In this document: piece by piece, positions 16,699 to 24,982 of the stretch
Numbering within the stretch: position 1 is the stretch's first letter
Layout: every line of letters starts with the position of its first letter
Origin: Clostridiales bacterium
Lineage (GTDB): Bacteria > Bacillota > Clostridia > Lachnospirales > CAG-274
DNA: 35,536 bases
Direction: 5' to 3'
Assembly: GCA_021203425.1 (NCBI GenBank)
Contig: JAJQBF010000078.1
Span: forward strand, 1 to 35,536
Made by a program: the position numbers and the translations under genes
Notes under the pieces: generated by a model
Database searches by the model: none
What the model saw: only the letters and a program-made list of their open reading frames with translations
What the model was told of the DNA's origin: nothing

Positions 16699-19600
16699 AT
16701 GGCTGAAATTAAAAGAATTTATGTTGAAAAAAGAGAGGGCTGCAATATTGAGGCAGCAAGCTTTTTTGAAGATGTTAAGGAAAATCTTGAGCTTAAGGGG
16801 CTTAAGGGTGTCAGAATTTTAATCAGATATGACGTTGAGGGCATAAGTGACGAATATTTTGACGAGTGTAAAAACACTATTTTTTCCGAACCCCCTGTTG
16901 ACATACTTTATGAGGAAAAATATGAAAAAGCAGATGACGAAGTGAGCTTTGCCGTTGAATATCTTCCCGGTCAGTTTGACCAGAGAGCAGACTCTGCTAT
17001 GCAGTGTGTTCAAATTGTAACGGGAGAGGACAGACCTCTTATAAACTGTGCCAAGGTATATGTTTTAAAAGGCGATTTAACAGCAGATGAGGTTACGGCT
17101 GTCAAAAAATACTGCATAAACCCTGTTGATTCAAGAGAGGCAGCACTTGAAAAGCCCAAGAGTCTTAAGCTGGAACACCCCGAGGCTGAAGACGTAAAGT
17201 ACTTTGAGGGCTTTACGGATATGAGCGAAGAAGAAATCGTTAAAATGAGAAACGATTTGGGTCTTGCTATGAGCGACGAAGATCTTCTTTTCTGCCGGGA
17301 GTATTTCAGAGATACTGAAAAGAGAAACCCGACGGTTACGGAAATAAGGGTTATTGACACATATTGGTCAGATCACTGCCGCCATACTACATTTGCTACG
17401 AATTTACAGAATGTTAAAATAGAAGAAAGCAAATACAAAGAAAAAATCGAAGAGGCTTTTAAGCTTTATTTAAGCGAAAGAGAGCGTCTGGGCAGAACAA
17501 AGCCTGTTTGTCTTATGGATATTGCCACACAGGGGGTAAGATCTCTTAAAGAAATGGGCAAGCTGCCGGCGTTAGATGAAAGCGAGGAAATTAATGCCTG
17601 TTCAATAGAGGCAAAGGTTAATATTGACGGACATGACGAAGACTTTCTTATAATGTTTAAAAATGAAACCCATAACCACCCGACGGAAATTGAGCCTTTC
17701 GGTGGGGCGGCTACCTGTCTCGGCGGCGCTATAAGAGATCCTCTTTCGGGCAGAGCCTATGTTTATCAGGCTATGAGAGTTACGGGCTGCGCCGACCCCA
17801 GAAAAGCCGTTAAAGACACAATCCCCGGAAAGCTGCCTCAGAGAAAGCTTACAAGAGGGGCTGCCGCCGGTTATTCTTCATACGGAAACCAAATCGGTCT
17901 TGCTACAGGTCAGGTTGTTGAAATCTACGATGAGGGCTATGTGGCTAAAAGAATGGAAATAGGAGCTGTTATTGCGGCGGCTAAGAAGGAAAACGTTATA
18001 AGACTTCGCCCCGAGGCAGGAGATGTAATTATTATGACAGGGGGCAGAGCCGGACGTGACGGCTGCGGCGGTGCTACAGGCTCATCAAAGGAGCATACTG
18101 AGGATTCCATAAACACCTGCGGAGCAGAGGTTCAAAAGGGTAATGCACCTACGGAAAGAAAGCTGCAGAGGCTTTTCAGAAACGACGAAGCCGCTAAAAT
18201 GATAAAGCGCTGTAACGATTTCGGCGCCGGCGGAATTTCCGTTGCTATAGGAGAGCTTGCCGACGGTCTTGTTGTAGATTTGGACAAGGTTCCCAAGAAA
18301 TATGAAGGTCTTGACGGTACGGAAATTGCCATTTCGGAGTCACAGGAGAGAATGGCGGTTGTTGTTGACAAGGAAAACGCAGAAAGATTTGTAGAAATAG
18401 CAAACAGTGAAAACCTTGAGGCTACGGCTGTGGCTGTTGTTACAGATGACAGACGTCTTAAGATGATTTGGAGAGGAAAGCCTATTCTTGATATTTCAAG
18501 AGATTTCCTTGATACAAACGGAGTTATGCAGAAGGCAGACGTTCTGGTAAAGGCGCCGGCAGAACTTAAGCAGGCAGAGCCGGAGGGGGCTGACATAAAG
18601 GAAAAATGGCTTAATAACCTTAAGGATTTAAATGTTGCTGCGCAGAAGGGTCTTTCCGAAAGATTCGACTCTACAATCGGCGCAGGAACGGTTCTTATGC
18701 CCTTCGGCGGCAAAAATCAGCTTACTCCCGTTGAGGCTATGGCGGCTAAGGTGCCCGTTTTGAAAGGTGAAACCGATACGGTTACTCTTATGAGTTTCGG
18801 TTATAATCCCAAACCGGCAAAGGCAAGCCCATTCCACGGGGCAGTTTATGCAGTTGTGAAATCAGTTGCCAAAATTGTAGCGGCAGGAGGTAATTATGAA
18901 AATATTTACCTTACCTTCCAGGAATATTTTGAACATTTGGGAAAGAATCCCGAAAAATGGGGCAAGCCCTTTGCAGCCCTTATGGGTGGATTTTTAGCCC
19001 AGATGGAACTTGGTTTGGGATCAATAGGCGGAAAGGACAGTATGAGCGGAACATTTATGGATTTAACTGTTCCTCCCACACTTGTTTCCTTTGCTGTTGA
19101 TGTTGACAAGGTTCAAAATGTCATTTCTCCCGAGTTTAAAAAGGCAGGTTCTGTTATTGCAAGAATAAATGCTGAATATGACGAAAACGATTTGCCCGTA
19201 TTCTCCAAGCTGAAAGATGAATTTGCAAAAGTTACAGAGCTTATAAGAAAGGGCAGTATTATTTCAGCAGCAACTATCGGACAGGGCGGAACAGCCGCTT
19301 GTATCTCAAAAATGAGTTTCGGAAACGACATAGGAGCCGAAATAAGCCTTGACAAGGCATTTGACCACAGCTACGGTTCATTTGTTGTTGAGTTTGACGG
19401 AAGTGAAGAAGAGGCTGAGAAGGCGCTTACGGGGCTTAAATATGACATTTTGGGAAGGACAGCGGAAAGCAGCAATATTATTGTAAACGGCTGTGAGATT
19501 TCAGGAGAAGAGGCTAAAAAGGTTTGGATAAAGCCTATTGAGAAAGTCTTCCCCACAAAGCTGTATGATAAATTCAGTGATAAAGATTTAAGCCTTAAGA

Positions 19601-20442
19601 GTTTTAACATTATAGAAAAGGTAGGAAACGGAGCCGGAATTGCGGCGCCCAGAGTTATAATCCCCGTTTTCCCGGGAACAAACTGTGAATATGACACAAT
19701 GAGACGCTTTGAAAAGGCAGGGGCTAAGGTTGAAACCTTTGTTATAAGAAATCTTAAAACAGCGTGGCTTAAAGAGTCGGCGGAGACTTTGGCAGGGCTT
19801 ATAAACAATTCTCAGATTGTTATGCTGCCCGGCGGTTTTTCAGCCGGTGATGAACCTGAGGGTTCCGGTAAGTTTATAGCGGCTGTCTTCAGAAATCCGG
19901 CTATTAAAGATGCCGTAAATGAACTTCTTAAGAATCGTGACGGTCTTATGCTCGGTATATGCAACGGTTTCCAAGCTCTTATAAAGCTGGGTCTTGTGCC
20001 TTACGGCGAAATAAGAGATATTGAAAGCAGCGGTCCCACACTTTCATTTAATACAATAGGCAGACATATTTCCTGCCTTGCCAATACAAAAATTGTTTCA
20101 AACAAGTCTCCGTGGCTTTGGAACACAAAACCAGAAGATATGTTTAATGTAGCTGTATCTCACGGCGAAGGACGTTTCCTTGCAAGCGAGGCTGTTATAA
20201 GAGAGCTTGAGGCAAAGGGACAGATTGCCACACAGTATGTCGACTTTAACGGCAAGCCAAGTTATGACATTAAGTATAACGTAAACGGTTCACTTTACGC
20301 TGTTGAAGGCATAACAAGCCCCGACGGACACGTTTTGGGTAAGATGGGTCACAGTGAGCGTATCGGTTCGGGACTTTACAAAAACGTACCCGGAGAAAAG
20401 GATCAGCTTATATTTGAAGTCGGAGTAGCTTATTTCAAATAA
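16699..20442 (+). CDS. purL: Phosphoribosylformylglycinamidine synthase, single-chain clostridial type
   Basis: This enzyme converts FGAR, glutamine and ATP to FGAM in purine synthesis. The 1247-residue chain combines the PurS-like N-terminus, the two ATP-grasp-like synthetase halves (DTYWSDHCRHTTF, KNETHNHPTEIEPFGGAATC, GRAGRDGCGGATGSS, DFGAGGIS, GSIGGKDSMSG) and a C-terminal class I glutaminase domain from about residue 990. That domain has IPVFPGTNCEYD, MLPGGFSAGDEPEGSG, GICNG with nucleophile Cys1088, and VSHGEGRF. Bacillus splits these functions into PurS, PurQ and PurL. GGAG precedes the ATG. No other pur genes are nearby and no separate promoter is evident, so it may be read through from tgt. 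Confidence 0.97.
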   Translation: MAEIKRIYVEKREGCNIEAASFFEDVKENLELKGLKGVRILIRYDVEGISDEYFDECKNTIFSEPPVDILYEEKYEKADDEVSFAVEYLPGQFDQRADSAMQCVQIVTGEDRPLINCAKVYVLKGDLTADEVTAVKKYCINPVDSREAALEKPKSLKLEHPEAEDVKYFEGFTDMSEEEIVKMRNDLGLAMSDEDLLFCREYFRDTEKRNPTVTEIRVIDTYWSDHCRHTTFATNLQNVKIEESKYKEKIEEAFKLYLSERERLGRTKPVCLMDIATQGVRSLKEMGKLPALDESEEINACSIEAKVNIDGHDEDFLIMFKNETHNHPTEIEPFGGAATCLGGAIRDPLSGRAYVYQAMRVTGCADPRKAVKDTIPGKLPQRKLTRGAAAGYSSYGNQIGLATGQVVEIYDEGYVAKRMEIGAVIAAAKKENVIRLRPEAGDVIIMTGGRAGRDGCGGATGSSKEHTEDSINTCGAEVQKGNAPTERKLQRLFRNDEAAKMIKRCNDFGAGGISVAIGELADGLVVDLDKVPKKYEGLDGTEIAISESQERMAVVVDKENAERFVEIANSENLEATAVAVVTDDRRLKMIWRGKPILDISRDFLDTNGVMQKADVLVKAPAELKQAEPEGADIKEKWLNNLKDLNVAAQKGLSERFDSTIGAGTVLMPFGGKNQLTPVEAMAAKVPVLKGETDTVTLMSFGYNPKPAKASPFHGAVYAVVKSVAKIVAAGGNYENIYLTFQEYFEHLGKNPEKWGKPFAALMGGFLAQMELGLGSIGGKDSMSGTFMDLTVPPTLVSFAVDVDKVQNVISPEFKKAGSVIARINAEYDENDLPVFSKLKDEFAKVTELIRKGSIISAATIGQGGTAACISKMSFGNDIGAEISLDKAFDHSYGSFVVEFDGSEEEAEKALTGLKYDILGRTAESSNIIVNGCEISGEEAKKVWIKPIEKVFPTKLYDKFSDKDLSLKSFNIIEKVGNGAGIAAPRVIIPVFPGTNCEYDTMRRFEKAGAKVETFVIRNLKTAWLKESAETLAGLINNSQIVMLPGGFSAGDEPEGSGKFIAAVFRNPAIKDAVNELLKNRDGLMLGICNGFQALIKLGLVPYGEIRDIESSGPTLSFNTIGRHISCLANTKIVSNKSPWLWNTKPEDMFNVAVSHGEGRFLASEAVIRELEAKGQIATQYVDFNGKPSYDIKYNVNGSLYAVEGITSPDGHVLGKMGHSERIGSGLYKNVPGEKDQLIFEVGVAYFK

Positions 20443-20471
20443 TTTTAGGCATACGTTTTACAAAATAATAT

Positions 20472-20527
20472 TTCACATAAAAAGCCCCGGATTTTATTAC
20501 GAATCCGGGGTGAATTTTTTATGTGAA
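20472..20527. terminator. Bidirectional terminator between purL and the decarboxylase operon
   Basis: CCCCGGATT (20485-20493) pairs with AATCCGGGG (20502-20510). Flanking A and T tracts extend the repeat outward: TTCACATAAAAA (20472-20483) pairs with TTTTTATGTGAA (20516-20527). It can end transcripts from both convergent sides. Confidence 0.9.
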
Positions 20528-20536
20528 TATTTATAA

Positions 20537-21940
20537 TCAGATGGGGTAAACGCCGCTTTCCACATGGGCAAGGGTGGGGTCTATTCCGTATTTTTGCGCC
20601 TGACGGAACTTGAAGTAGTCTGTGGCTACCTGTGGGAAGAGAACATAGCTTAATACGTCCTCGTCCTGTTCCTTGAAGTCTATGATTTTCTTTTCCGCCT
20701 CGGAAAGCTCAGGCTTAAGAAGATCTGCCGGGCGGCAGGTAACGGGCTTTTCGTCCCCTATAATTTTCTTTCTTATTTCTTTTGAAATGGATACGGGTGT
20801 TTTGCCGTACATACCTCTTACGAGATCTTTTGTTTCTTTGGTGGTCATTTTATAGCGCTCACCCATAAGTACGTTTAAAACAGCCTGTGTGCCTACGATT
20901 TGGCTTGAAGGAGTTACAAGAGGAGGATAGCCTAAATCTGCTCTTACTCTGGGAACCTCCTCCAAAACCTCTCTGTATTTGTCTTCGGCGTTTGCCGTCT
21001 TAAGTTGTGAAACAAGGTTTGAAAGCATACCGCCGGGAACCTGATAGAGAAGTGTGGCTATATCAACGGAAAGAACCTTCGTGCTTAAAAGTCCGCTTTC
21101 AAGGGCTTTTTCTCTTAAGGGCACAAAGTAGTCGGCGATTGTCTTTAAAAGATGTTCATCAAGCTCGGGGTCATACTTTGTTCCCTTAAGGGCTGCGTTC
21201 ATAACCTCTGTGGCAGGCTGTGACGTACCCATTGAGAATGGGCTCATATCAGTATCAATTATGTCTGCGCCGGCCTCTATTGCCTTCAAGTAAGTCATTG
21301 ATGCAACACCGCTTGTGTAGTGGCTGTGAACCTCTATGGGCAGCTTAACCTCTGACTTTATTGCTTTAACAAGATTGTAAGCCGGGTCGGGAAGAAGAAG
21401 ACCTGCCATATCCTTAATACAGATTGAATCTGCGCCTATGTCTCTGAACTGCTTTGCCAGCTTAACGAAATAGCTTTCCGTATGAACATCGCTTAATGTG
21501 TAGGAAATTGCAAGCTGAGCGTGACCTTTTTCCTTTTTACAGGCCTTTACGACTGTTTCCAAATTTCTTTCATCGTTTAAGGCATCGAAAATTCTTATAA
21601 TGTCAATTCCGTTTTCTATGCTTTTTCTTACAAACATTTCAACAACATCATCGGCATAATGTCTGTAGCCCAGTATGTTTTGACCTCGAAGGAGCATCTG
21701 GAGCTTTGTGTTGGGGGCTGCCTTGCGGATTGCCCTGAGTCTGTCCCAAGGGTCTTCCTTTAAATATCTTAAACAGCTGTCATATGTTGCGCCGCCCCAA
21801 ACCTCCATTGCGCCGAAACCGACCTTGTCCATTTCGCTTACTATAGGCAGCATATCCTTTGTTGAAAGTCTTGTTGCTATAAGTGACTGCTGACCGTCAC
21901 GAAGAGTACAGTCGCAGATTTTTATTTTTTTACTACTCAT
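20537..21940 (-). CDS. Oxaloacetate decarboxylase alpha-type carboxyltransferase subunit (OadA/5S-like), without biotin domain
   Basis: A TIM-barrel carboxyltransferase that moves CO2 between oxaloacetate/pyruvate and biotin. The 467-residue product has ICDCTLRDGQQSL (residues 8-20), MEVWGGATYDSCLRYL, LRGQNILGYRHY, RIFDALNDERN, CIKDMAGLL with the catalytic-lysine region, and EVHSHYTSG with metal-binding histidines. It stops before any biotinyl domain. The carrier is a separate gene in the same operon, as in the 5S subunit of transcarboxylase. The start at 21940 follows AGGAGG. A longer frame from 22003 would overlap the upstream gene and lacks a ribosome binding site. Last gene of the operon, followed by the bidirectional terminator. 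Confidence 0.9.
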   Translation of the reverse strand: MSSKKIKICDCTLRDGQQSLIATRLSTKDMLPIVSEMDKVGFGAMEVWGGATYDSCLRYLKEDPWDRLRAIRKAAPNTKLQMLLRGQNILGYRHYADDVVEMFVRKSIENGIDIIRIFDALNDERNLETVVKACKKEKGHAQLAISYTLSDVHTESYFVKLAKQFRDIGADSICIKDMAGLLLPDPAYNLVKAIKSEVKLPIEVHSHYTSGVASMTYLKAIEAGADIIDTDMSPFSMGTSQPATEVMNAALKGTKYDPELDEHLLKTIADYFVPLREKALESGLLSTKVLSVDIATLLYQVPGGMLSNLVSQLKTANAEDKYREVLEEVPRVRADLGYPPLVTPSSQIVGTQAVLNVLMGERYKMTTKETKDLVRGMYGKTPVSISKEIRKKIIGDEKPVTCRPADLLKPELSEAEKKIIDFKEQDEDVLSYVLFPQVATDYFKFRQAQKYGIDPTLAHVESGVYPI

Positions 21941-21953
21941 ATATTGCCTCCTG

Positions 21954-22190
21954 TTATAAAATTTCCGTACGTTTGCCTGTCTGGCTATTGACAACGCTTT
22001 CATTGCAAAAGATGCTGAAAATCAAAAGAGCGGACTGACCGTAAAGACCTGTTTCGTCATCGGCAAAGGCTGCGGCTGTTCCCGAGGTATAAAACCTGTC
22101 AAGAGCCTCGTCTTCGGTTATGTTATATTTTTCGGAAATCAGCTTTACAATTTCGGGAACCAAAATAGCTCTTACTACAGCGTGTGACAT
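21954..22190 (-). CDS. Small uncharacterised protein, downstream partner of the DUF3990 gene
   Basis: A 78-residue soluble, probably helical protein of unknown function. Its sequence (LVPEIVKLISEKYNITEDEALDRFY, then FADDETGLYGQSALLIFSIF) resembles small proteins I recall next to DUF3990 genes in Clostridia; I cannot name the family with confidence. A GGAGG sits 7 bases before the ATG. It begins 2 bases after the DUF3990 stop, and the oadA ribosome binding site lies in the 13 bases after its own stop, so it is tightly packed in the operon. It could be an antitoxin or a cofactor of the ART-like protein, which is inference. Confidence 0.65.
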   Translation of the reverse strand: MSHAVVRAILVPEIVKLISEKYNITEDEALDRFYTSGTAAAFADDETGLYGQSALLIFSIFCNESVVNSQTGKRTEIL

Positions 22191-22192
22191 TA

Positions 22193-22687
22193 TTACACCT
22201 CCACGGTATAGCTTTTAATAAATGTAAGTTCATAAAGGGCATTATCACTGCAAAAAGCAATTTGATTGTTTATTTTTTCAAACTTAAGTCTTTCAACAGC
22301 GTCTTCCTTACGCATAATACCCTGAACTACATATGAAACGGTTTCACCTACATTATCATTAGCAATTTTCCCTTTTACAACATCAAATTCGTGCTTATAA
22401 TAGGGGTTGCTTCTGCAGTTTACAATCATTTCAAGCCAGTCAAGCGAAGCCTCATTGAATATTTTTTCCTTGAGAGTTCCGCTTTGTTTCCATTCATATA
22501 CATTCACTATAGGCAGAACGGAGGGCTTTAATGTTCGTGATGCAATTTTGGCTCGCCGAAGTGCCCAGCGCTCTGCTTGCTCTTTAATGTCTGTTGTATA
22601 AAAAGCAAAACCGAAATCTCTGCCAAGTTCATTTTTTATGATTTTGGGATTTTTTATTTCAAGTGTTGTTCCGTGATAAACTATCAT
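22193..22687 (-). CDS. DUF3990 family protein, predicted ADP-ribosyltransferase fold
   Basis: A 164-residue protein with the DUF3990 pattern: VYHGTT at the N-terminus, GRDFGFAFYTTDIKEQAERWA, a central SLDWLEMIVNCR, DVVKGKIANDNVGETV, and NQIAFCSDNALYEL near the end. The layout fits the diphtheria-toxin-like ADP-ribosyltransferase fold, with His5, Tyr30 and Gln142 in the positions of the H-Y-E/Q triad (by eye). If active it would modify a protein or nucleic acid using NAD+. The start at 22687 follows GGGAG. Upstream in-frame codons lie inside the DUF3791 gene. It overlaps that gene by 29 bases, implying coupling. Target and activity are unknown. Confidence 0.75.
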   Translation of the reverse strand: MIVYHGTTLEIKNPKIIKNELGRDFGFAFYTTDIKEQAERWALRRAKIASRTLKPSVLPIVNVYEWKQSGTLKEKIFNEASLDWLEMIVNCRSNPYYKHEFDVVKGKIANDNVGETVSYVVQGIMRKEDAVERLKFEKINNQIAFCSDNALYELTFIKSYTVEV

Positions 22688-22883
22688 TAACTGCATCTCC
22701 CAAATAATTGTCAATCAGCTGCATAAGATATTCCTTTCCCATTCCATGGAGATCGCCGTAATCTTCTCTGAGAAAATCAACAAGCCCCTCCCGTTTGAAA
22801 AGTTCATATACCTTATTGCCCGGCATACTGATATGTTCTGCATAATGTTCAATACAAAACGGAATAAACGAAAGCCTGCTCAT
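22659..22883 (-). CDS. DUF3791 family small protein
   Basis: A 74-residue soluble protein with the DUF3791 pattern: FIPFCIEHYAEHISMPGNKVYELFKREGLVDFL, then YGDLHGMGKEYLMQLI. Members of this family commonly sit next to DUF3990 genes; their function is not established. GAGAGG lies about 10 bases before the ATG. It follows oadB by 23 bases and its end overlaps the start of the ART-like gene by 29 bases. An antitoxin-like or chaperone role toward the ART-like protein is plausible but unproven. Confidence 0.7.
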   Translation of the reverse strand: MSRLSFIPFCIEHYAEHISMPGNKVYELFKREGLVDFLREDYGDLHGMGKEYLMQLIDNYLGDAVNDSLSRNNT

Positions 22884-22906
22884 ATTGAATTACCTCTCTT
22901 CAATAA

Positions 22907-24067
22907 TTACTGAAAAATCGCCAAGAATATACCCGACGCAACAGCGGAGCCTATAACTCCGGCTACGTTGGGACCCATAGCGTGCATAAGGAGATAGTTA
23001 TTGGGGTTTTCTTCCTTGCCTACGTTTTGAGCAACTCTCGCCGCCATAGGAACAGCGGAAACACCTGCCGCACCTATAAGGGGATTGATTTTTCCGCCTG
23101 AAAGCTTGTACATTACCTTACCTAAGAGAACACCGCCGGCTGTGGAAACCATAAATGCGAAAAGTCCCAAGATTACGATTTTAAGGGTGTCCGCTGTTAA
23201 GAAGGTTGCGGCGTCTGTTGTTGCCCCTACGGATATACCTATGAAAAGGCTTAATATATGCATAAGAGCCTCTGAGGCGTGGTTTGCTATTTTTTCGGTA
23301 ACTCCGCATACCTTTAAGAGATTTCCCAGCATAAGCATACCTATAAGTGAGGCTGTAGAGGGAAGAATAAGAATTACCAATATGGAAACCATTACGGGGA
23401 ATATAATCTTTTCGGTTTTTGAAACGGGACGCAACTGTTCCATTTTAACGGCTCTTTCTTTTTTTGTTGTCAACAGTTTCATAATAGGGGGCTGAATTAT
23501 GGGAATAAGCGCCATATATGAATAAGCCGCAACGGCAACCGTACTTAAAATATGGGGAGCCAGCTTTGTTGTTGTGTAAATGGCGGTGGGGCCGTCTGCT
23601 CCGCCGATTATGCCTATTGAGGCGGCCTCCTGTGGTGACATACCCAAGGCAAGGGCGCCCAAGAAGGCTATGAATATACCAAGCTGAGCCGTAGCCCCTA
23701 AAAGAAGGGCAGTGGGGTTAGCTATAAGGGGACCGAAGTCCGTCATAACACCTACACCTAAGAAAATAAGGGGAGGGAATATGCCCAAGGCGTCGCCCTG
23801 ATAAAGGTAATATAAAAGTCCGCCGACGGCGTCTTCCGTAGGCTCCGCCATAAGTCCTGCCCCGGGGAGGTTTGCCAAAAGCATACCGAAGGCTATAGGC
23901 AGAAGAAGAAGTGGTTCATATTTTTTAACAATGGCAAGATACATAAAGAAAATTGCCACACATATCATAATTATATATTTATAGCCGTCACCTTGAAAAA
24001 GAAGGAGAAAGCCGGAATCCGCAAGCAGACCGGAGAAAATTTCAAAAAGTCTGTTAATAAATAACAT
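22907..24067 (-). CDS. Sodium ion-translocating decarboxylase beta subunit (OadB/MmdB/GcdB family)
   Basis: The membrane subunit that decarboxylates carboxybiotin and pumps Na+ outward. The 386-residue protein has the usual N-terminal helices, IFPPLIFLGVGVMTDFGPLIANP, the IIGGADGPTAIY motif (residues about 153-164) with Asp158, the residue equivalent to the Na+-coupled Asp of Klebsiella OadB as I recall, and the C-terminal NNYLLMHAMGPNVAGVIGSAVASG. Length matches the family. The ribosome binding site is a GGAGG (reverse strand) just before the ATG. It lies between the biotin carrier and the DUF3791-DUF3990 insert. Confidence 0.95.
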   Translation of the reverse strand: MLFINRLFEIFSGLLADSGFLLLFQGDGYKYIIMICVAIFFMYLAIVKKYEPLLLLPIAFGMLLANLPGAGLMAEPTEDAVGGLLYYLYQGDALGIFPPLIFLGVGVMTDFGPLIANPTALLLGATAQLGIFIAFLGALALGMSPQEAASIGIIGGADGPTAIYTTTKLAPHILSTVAVAAYSYMALIPIIQPPIMKLLTTKKERAVKMEQLRPVSKTEKIIFPVMVSILVILILPSTASLIGMLMLGNLLKVCGVTEKIANHASEALMHILSLFIGISVGATTDAATFLTADTLKIVILGLFAFMVSTAGGVLLGKVMYKLSGGKINPLIGAAGVSAVPMAARVAQNVGKEENPNNYLLMHAMGPNVAGVIGSAVASGIFLAIFQ

Positions 24068-24084
24068 AAAATTACCTCCGTTTC

Positions 24085-24501
24085 TTATGCAACGGTTATA
24101 AGAACAGCATCTGTATTTACTGACTGACCTTTTGAAACGGCAACAGAGGTAACTGTTCCGCTTACGGGTGTTACTATTTCGTTTTCCATCTTCATTGCCT
24201 CAAGTATAACAACTACCTGATTTTCGGCTACGCTGTCCCCTGCGGCAACCTTTACGTCAAGTATAGTTCCGGGCATAGGAGCCTTTACGGGGGTTCCGCT
24301 TGCAGCTACTGCCGGAGCCGGAGCGGGTGCGGGAGCTGCTGCCTGAACCGGAGCTGTAGGAGCGGCAGGTGCGCTCGGTGCTGCCGCCGGAGCGCTGTTT
24401 CCGTTTGTTTCTTCTACTGTTACTTCATAGGGTGTTCCGTTTACGGTTACTCTGAAGGTTTTAACTGCGGAATTTCTTGAATTATTTGACTTTATATTCA
24501 T
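24085..24501 (-). CDS. Biotin carboxyl carrier protein of the decarboxylase (MmdC/GcdC/1.3S-like)
   Basis: A 138-residue carrier that shuttles carboxybiotin between the carboxyltransferases and the membrane pump. Residues 15-32 resemble the N-terminal strand region of such carriers (FRVTVNGTPYEVTVEE), residues 36-68 are an Ala/Pro flexible linker, and residues 71-138 form the biotinyl domain with EAMKMEN and the biotin-accepting Lys104. The start follows AGGAGG by 8 bases. Being separate from both carboxyltransferases, it can serve either of them. Confidence 0.95.
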   Translation of the reverse strand: MNIKSNNSRNSAVKTFRVTVNGTPYEVTVEETNGNSAPAAAPSAPAAPTAPVQAAAPAPAPAPAVAASGTPVKAPMPGTILDVKVAAGDSVAENQVVVILEAMKMENEIVTPVSGTVTSVAVSKGQSVNTDAVLITVA

Positions 24502-24534
24502 ATTATAATGCCTCCTGAATTTTGTGCATCTGTG

Positions 24535-24966
24535 TTATAAGCCGGCTTTAAAGCCTGCGCTGTGATATATCTGTTCCTGTATAGCCTCGTTCTGCCAGTT
24601 TTTGGGACGGCGGAAACTTCTTACAATAAGTCTGTTCGGTGATATGTTCATGCTTGCCGCAATGGCTGCCGTTATAGCGGCAACAAGCTCTTTATCGTCC
24701 TGTAAGGGAAGGGGAGCCTCGGAAACCGCAGCCGGTTCAGGCACAGGCGCCGCAGGAGCGTGAACCTCGGGCTGAGCCGCTTTTTTGCGGAGAATTTCCT
24801 TTTCGCCCTTATGTTCGAAGAAGTAGATTATTCTTGCCGAAACAGAGATGCAAATCGATATTATGAAAAGTATCAGTATAACGGTCAGAATACCTGCTGC
24901 AGCCACAACACAGCCGTCAAAAAAGGTAAAGTTTTCCGTTGATACGGCCAATAAAAATAAATTCAT
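24535..24966 (-). CDS. OadG/MmdD-like gamma or delta subunit
   Basis: A 143-residue single-pass membrane protein that holds the decarboxylase complex together. One membrane helix (residues about 18-43, VVAAAGILTVILILFIISIC) is followed by a charged segment, an Ala/Pro linker, and a C-terminal ELVAAITAAIAASMNISPNRLIVRSFRR segment typical of the clostridial delta subunits. The start at 24966 follows GGAAGGTG. A longer frame to 25041 would overlap the upstream gene. It lies between the carboxyltransferase and the biotin carrier, the usual order. Confidence 0.85.
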   Translation of the reverse strand: MNLFLLAVSTENFTFFDGCVVAAAGILTVILILFIISICISVSARIIYFFEHKGEKEILRKKAAQPEVHAPAAPVPEPAAVSEAPLPLQDDKELVAAITAAIAASMNISPNRLIVRSFRRPKNWQNEAIQEQIYHSAGFKAGL

Positions 24967-24982
24967 ATTTTCACCTTCCTTA

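Noticed and set aside
18132-18713. 193-codon minus-strand open frame inside purL
   Set aside because: Ser/Leu-rich composition typical of an antisense reading of a gene; purL is intact across it.
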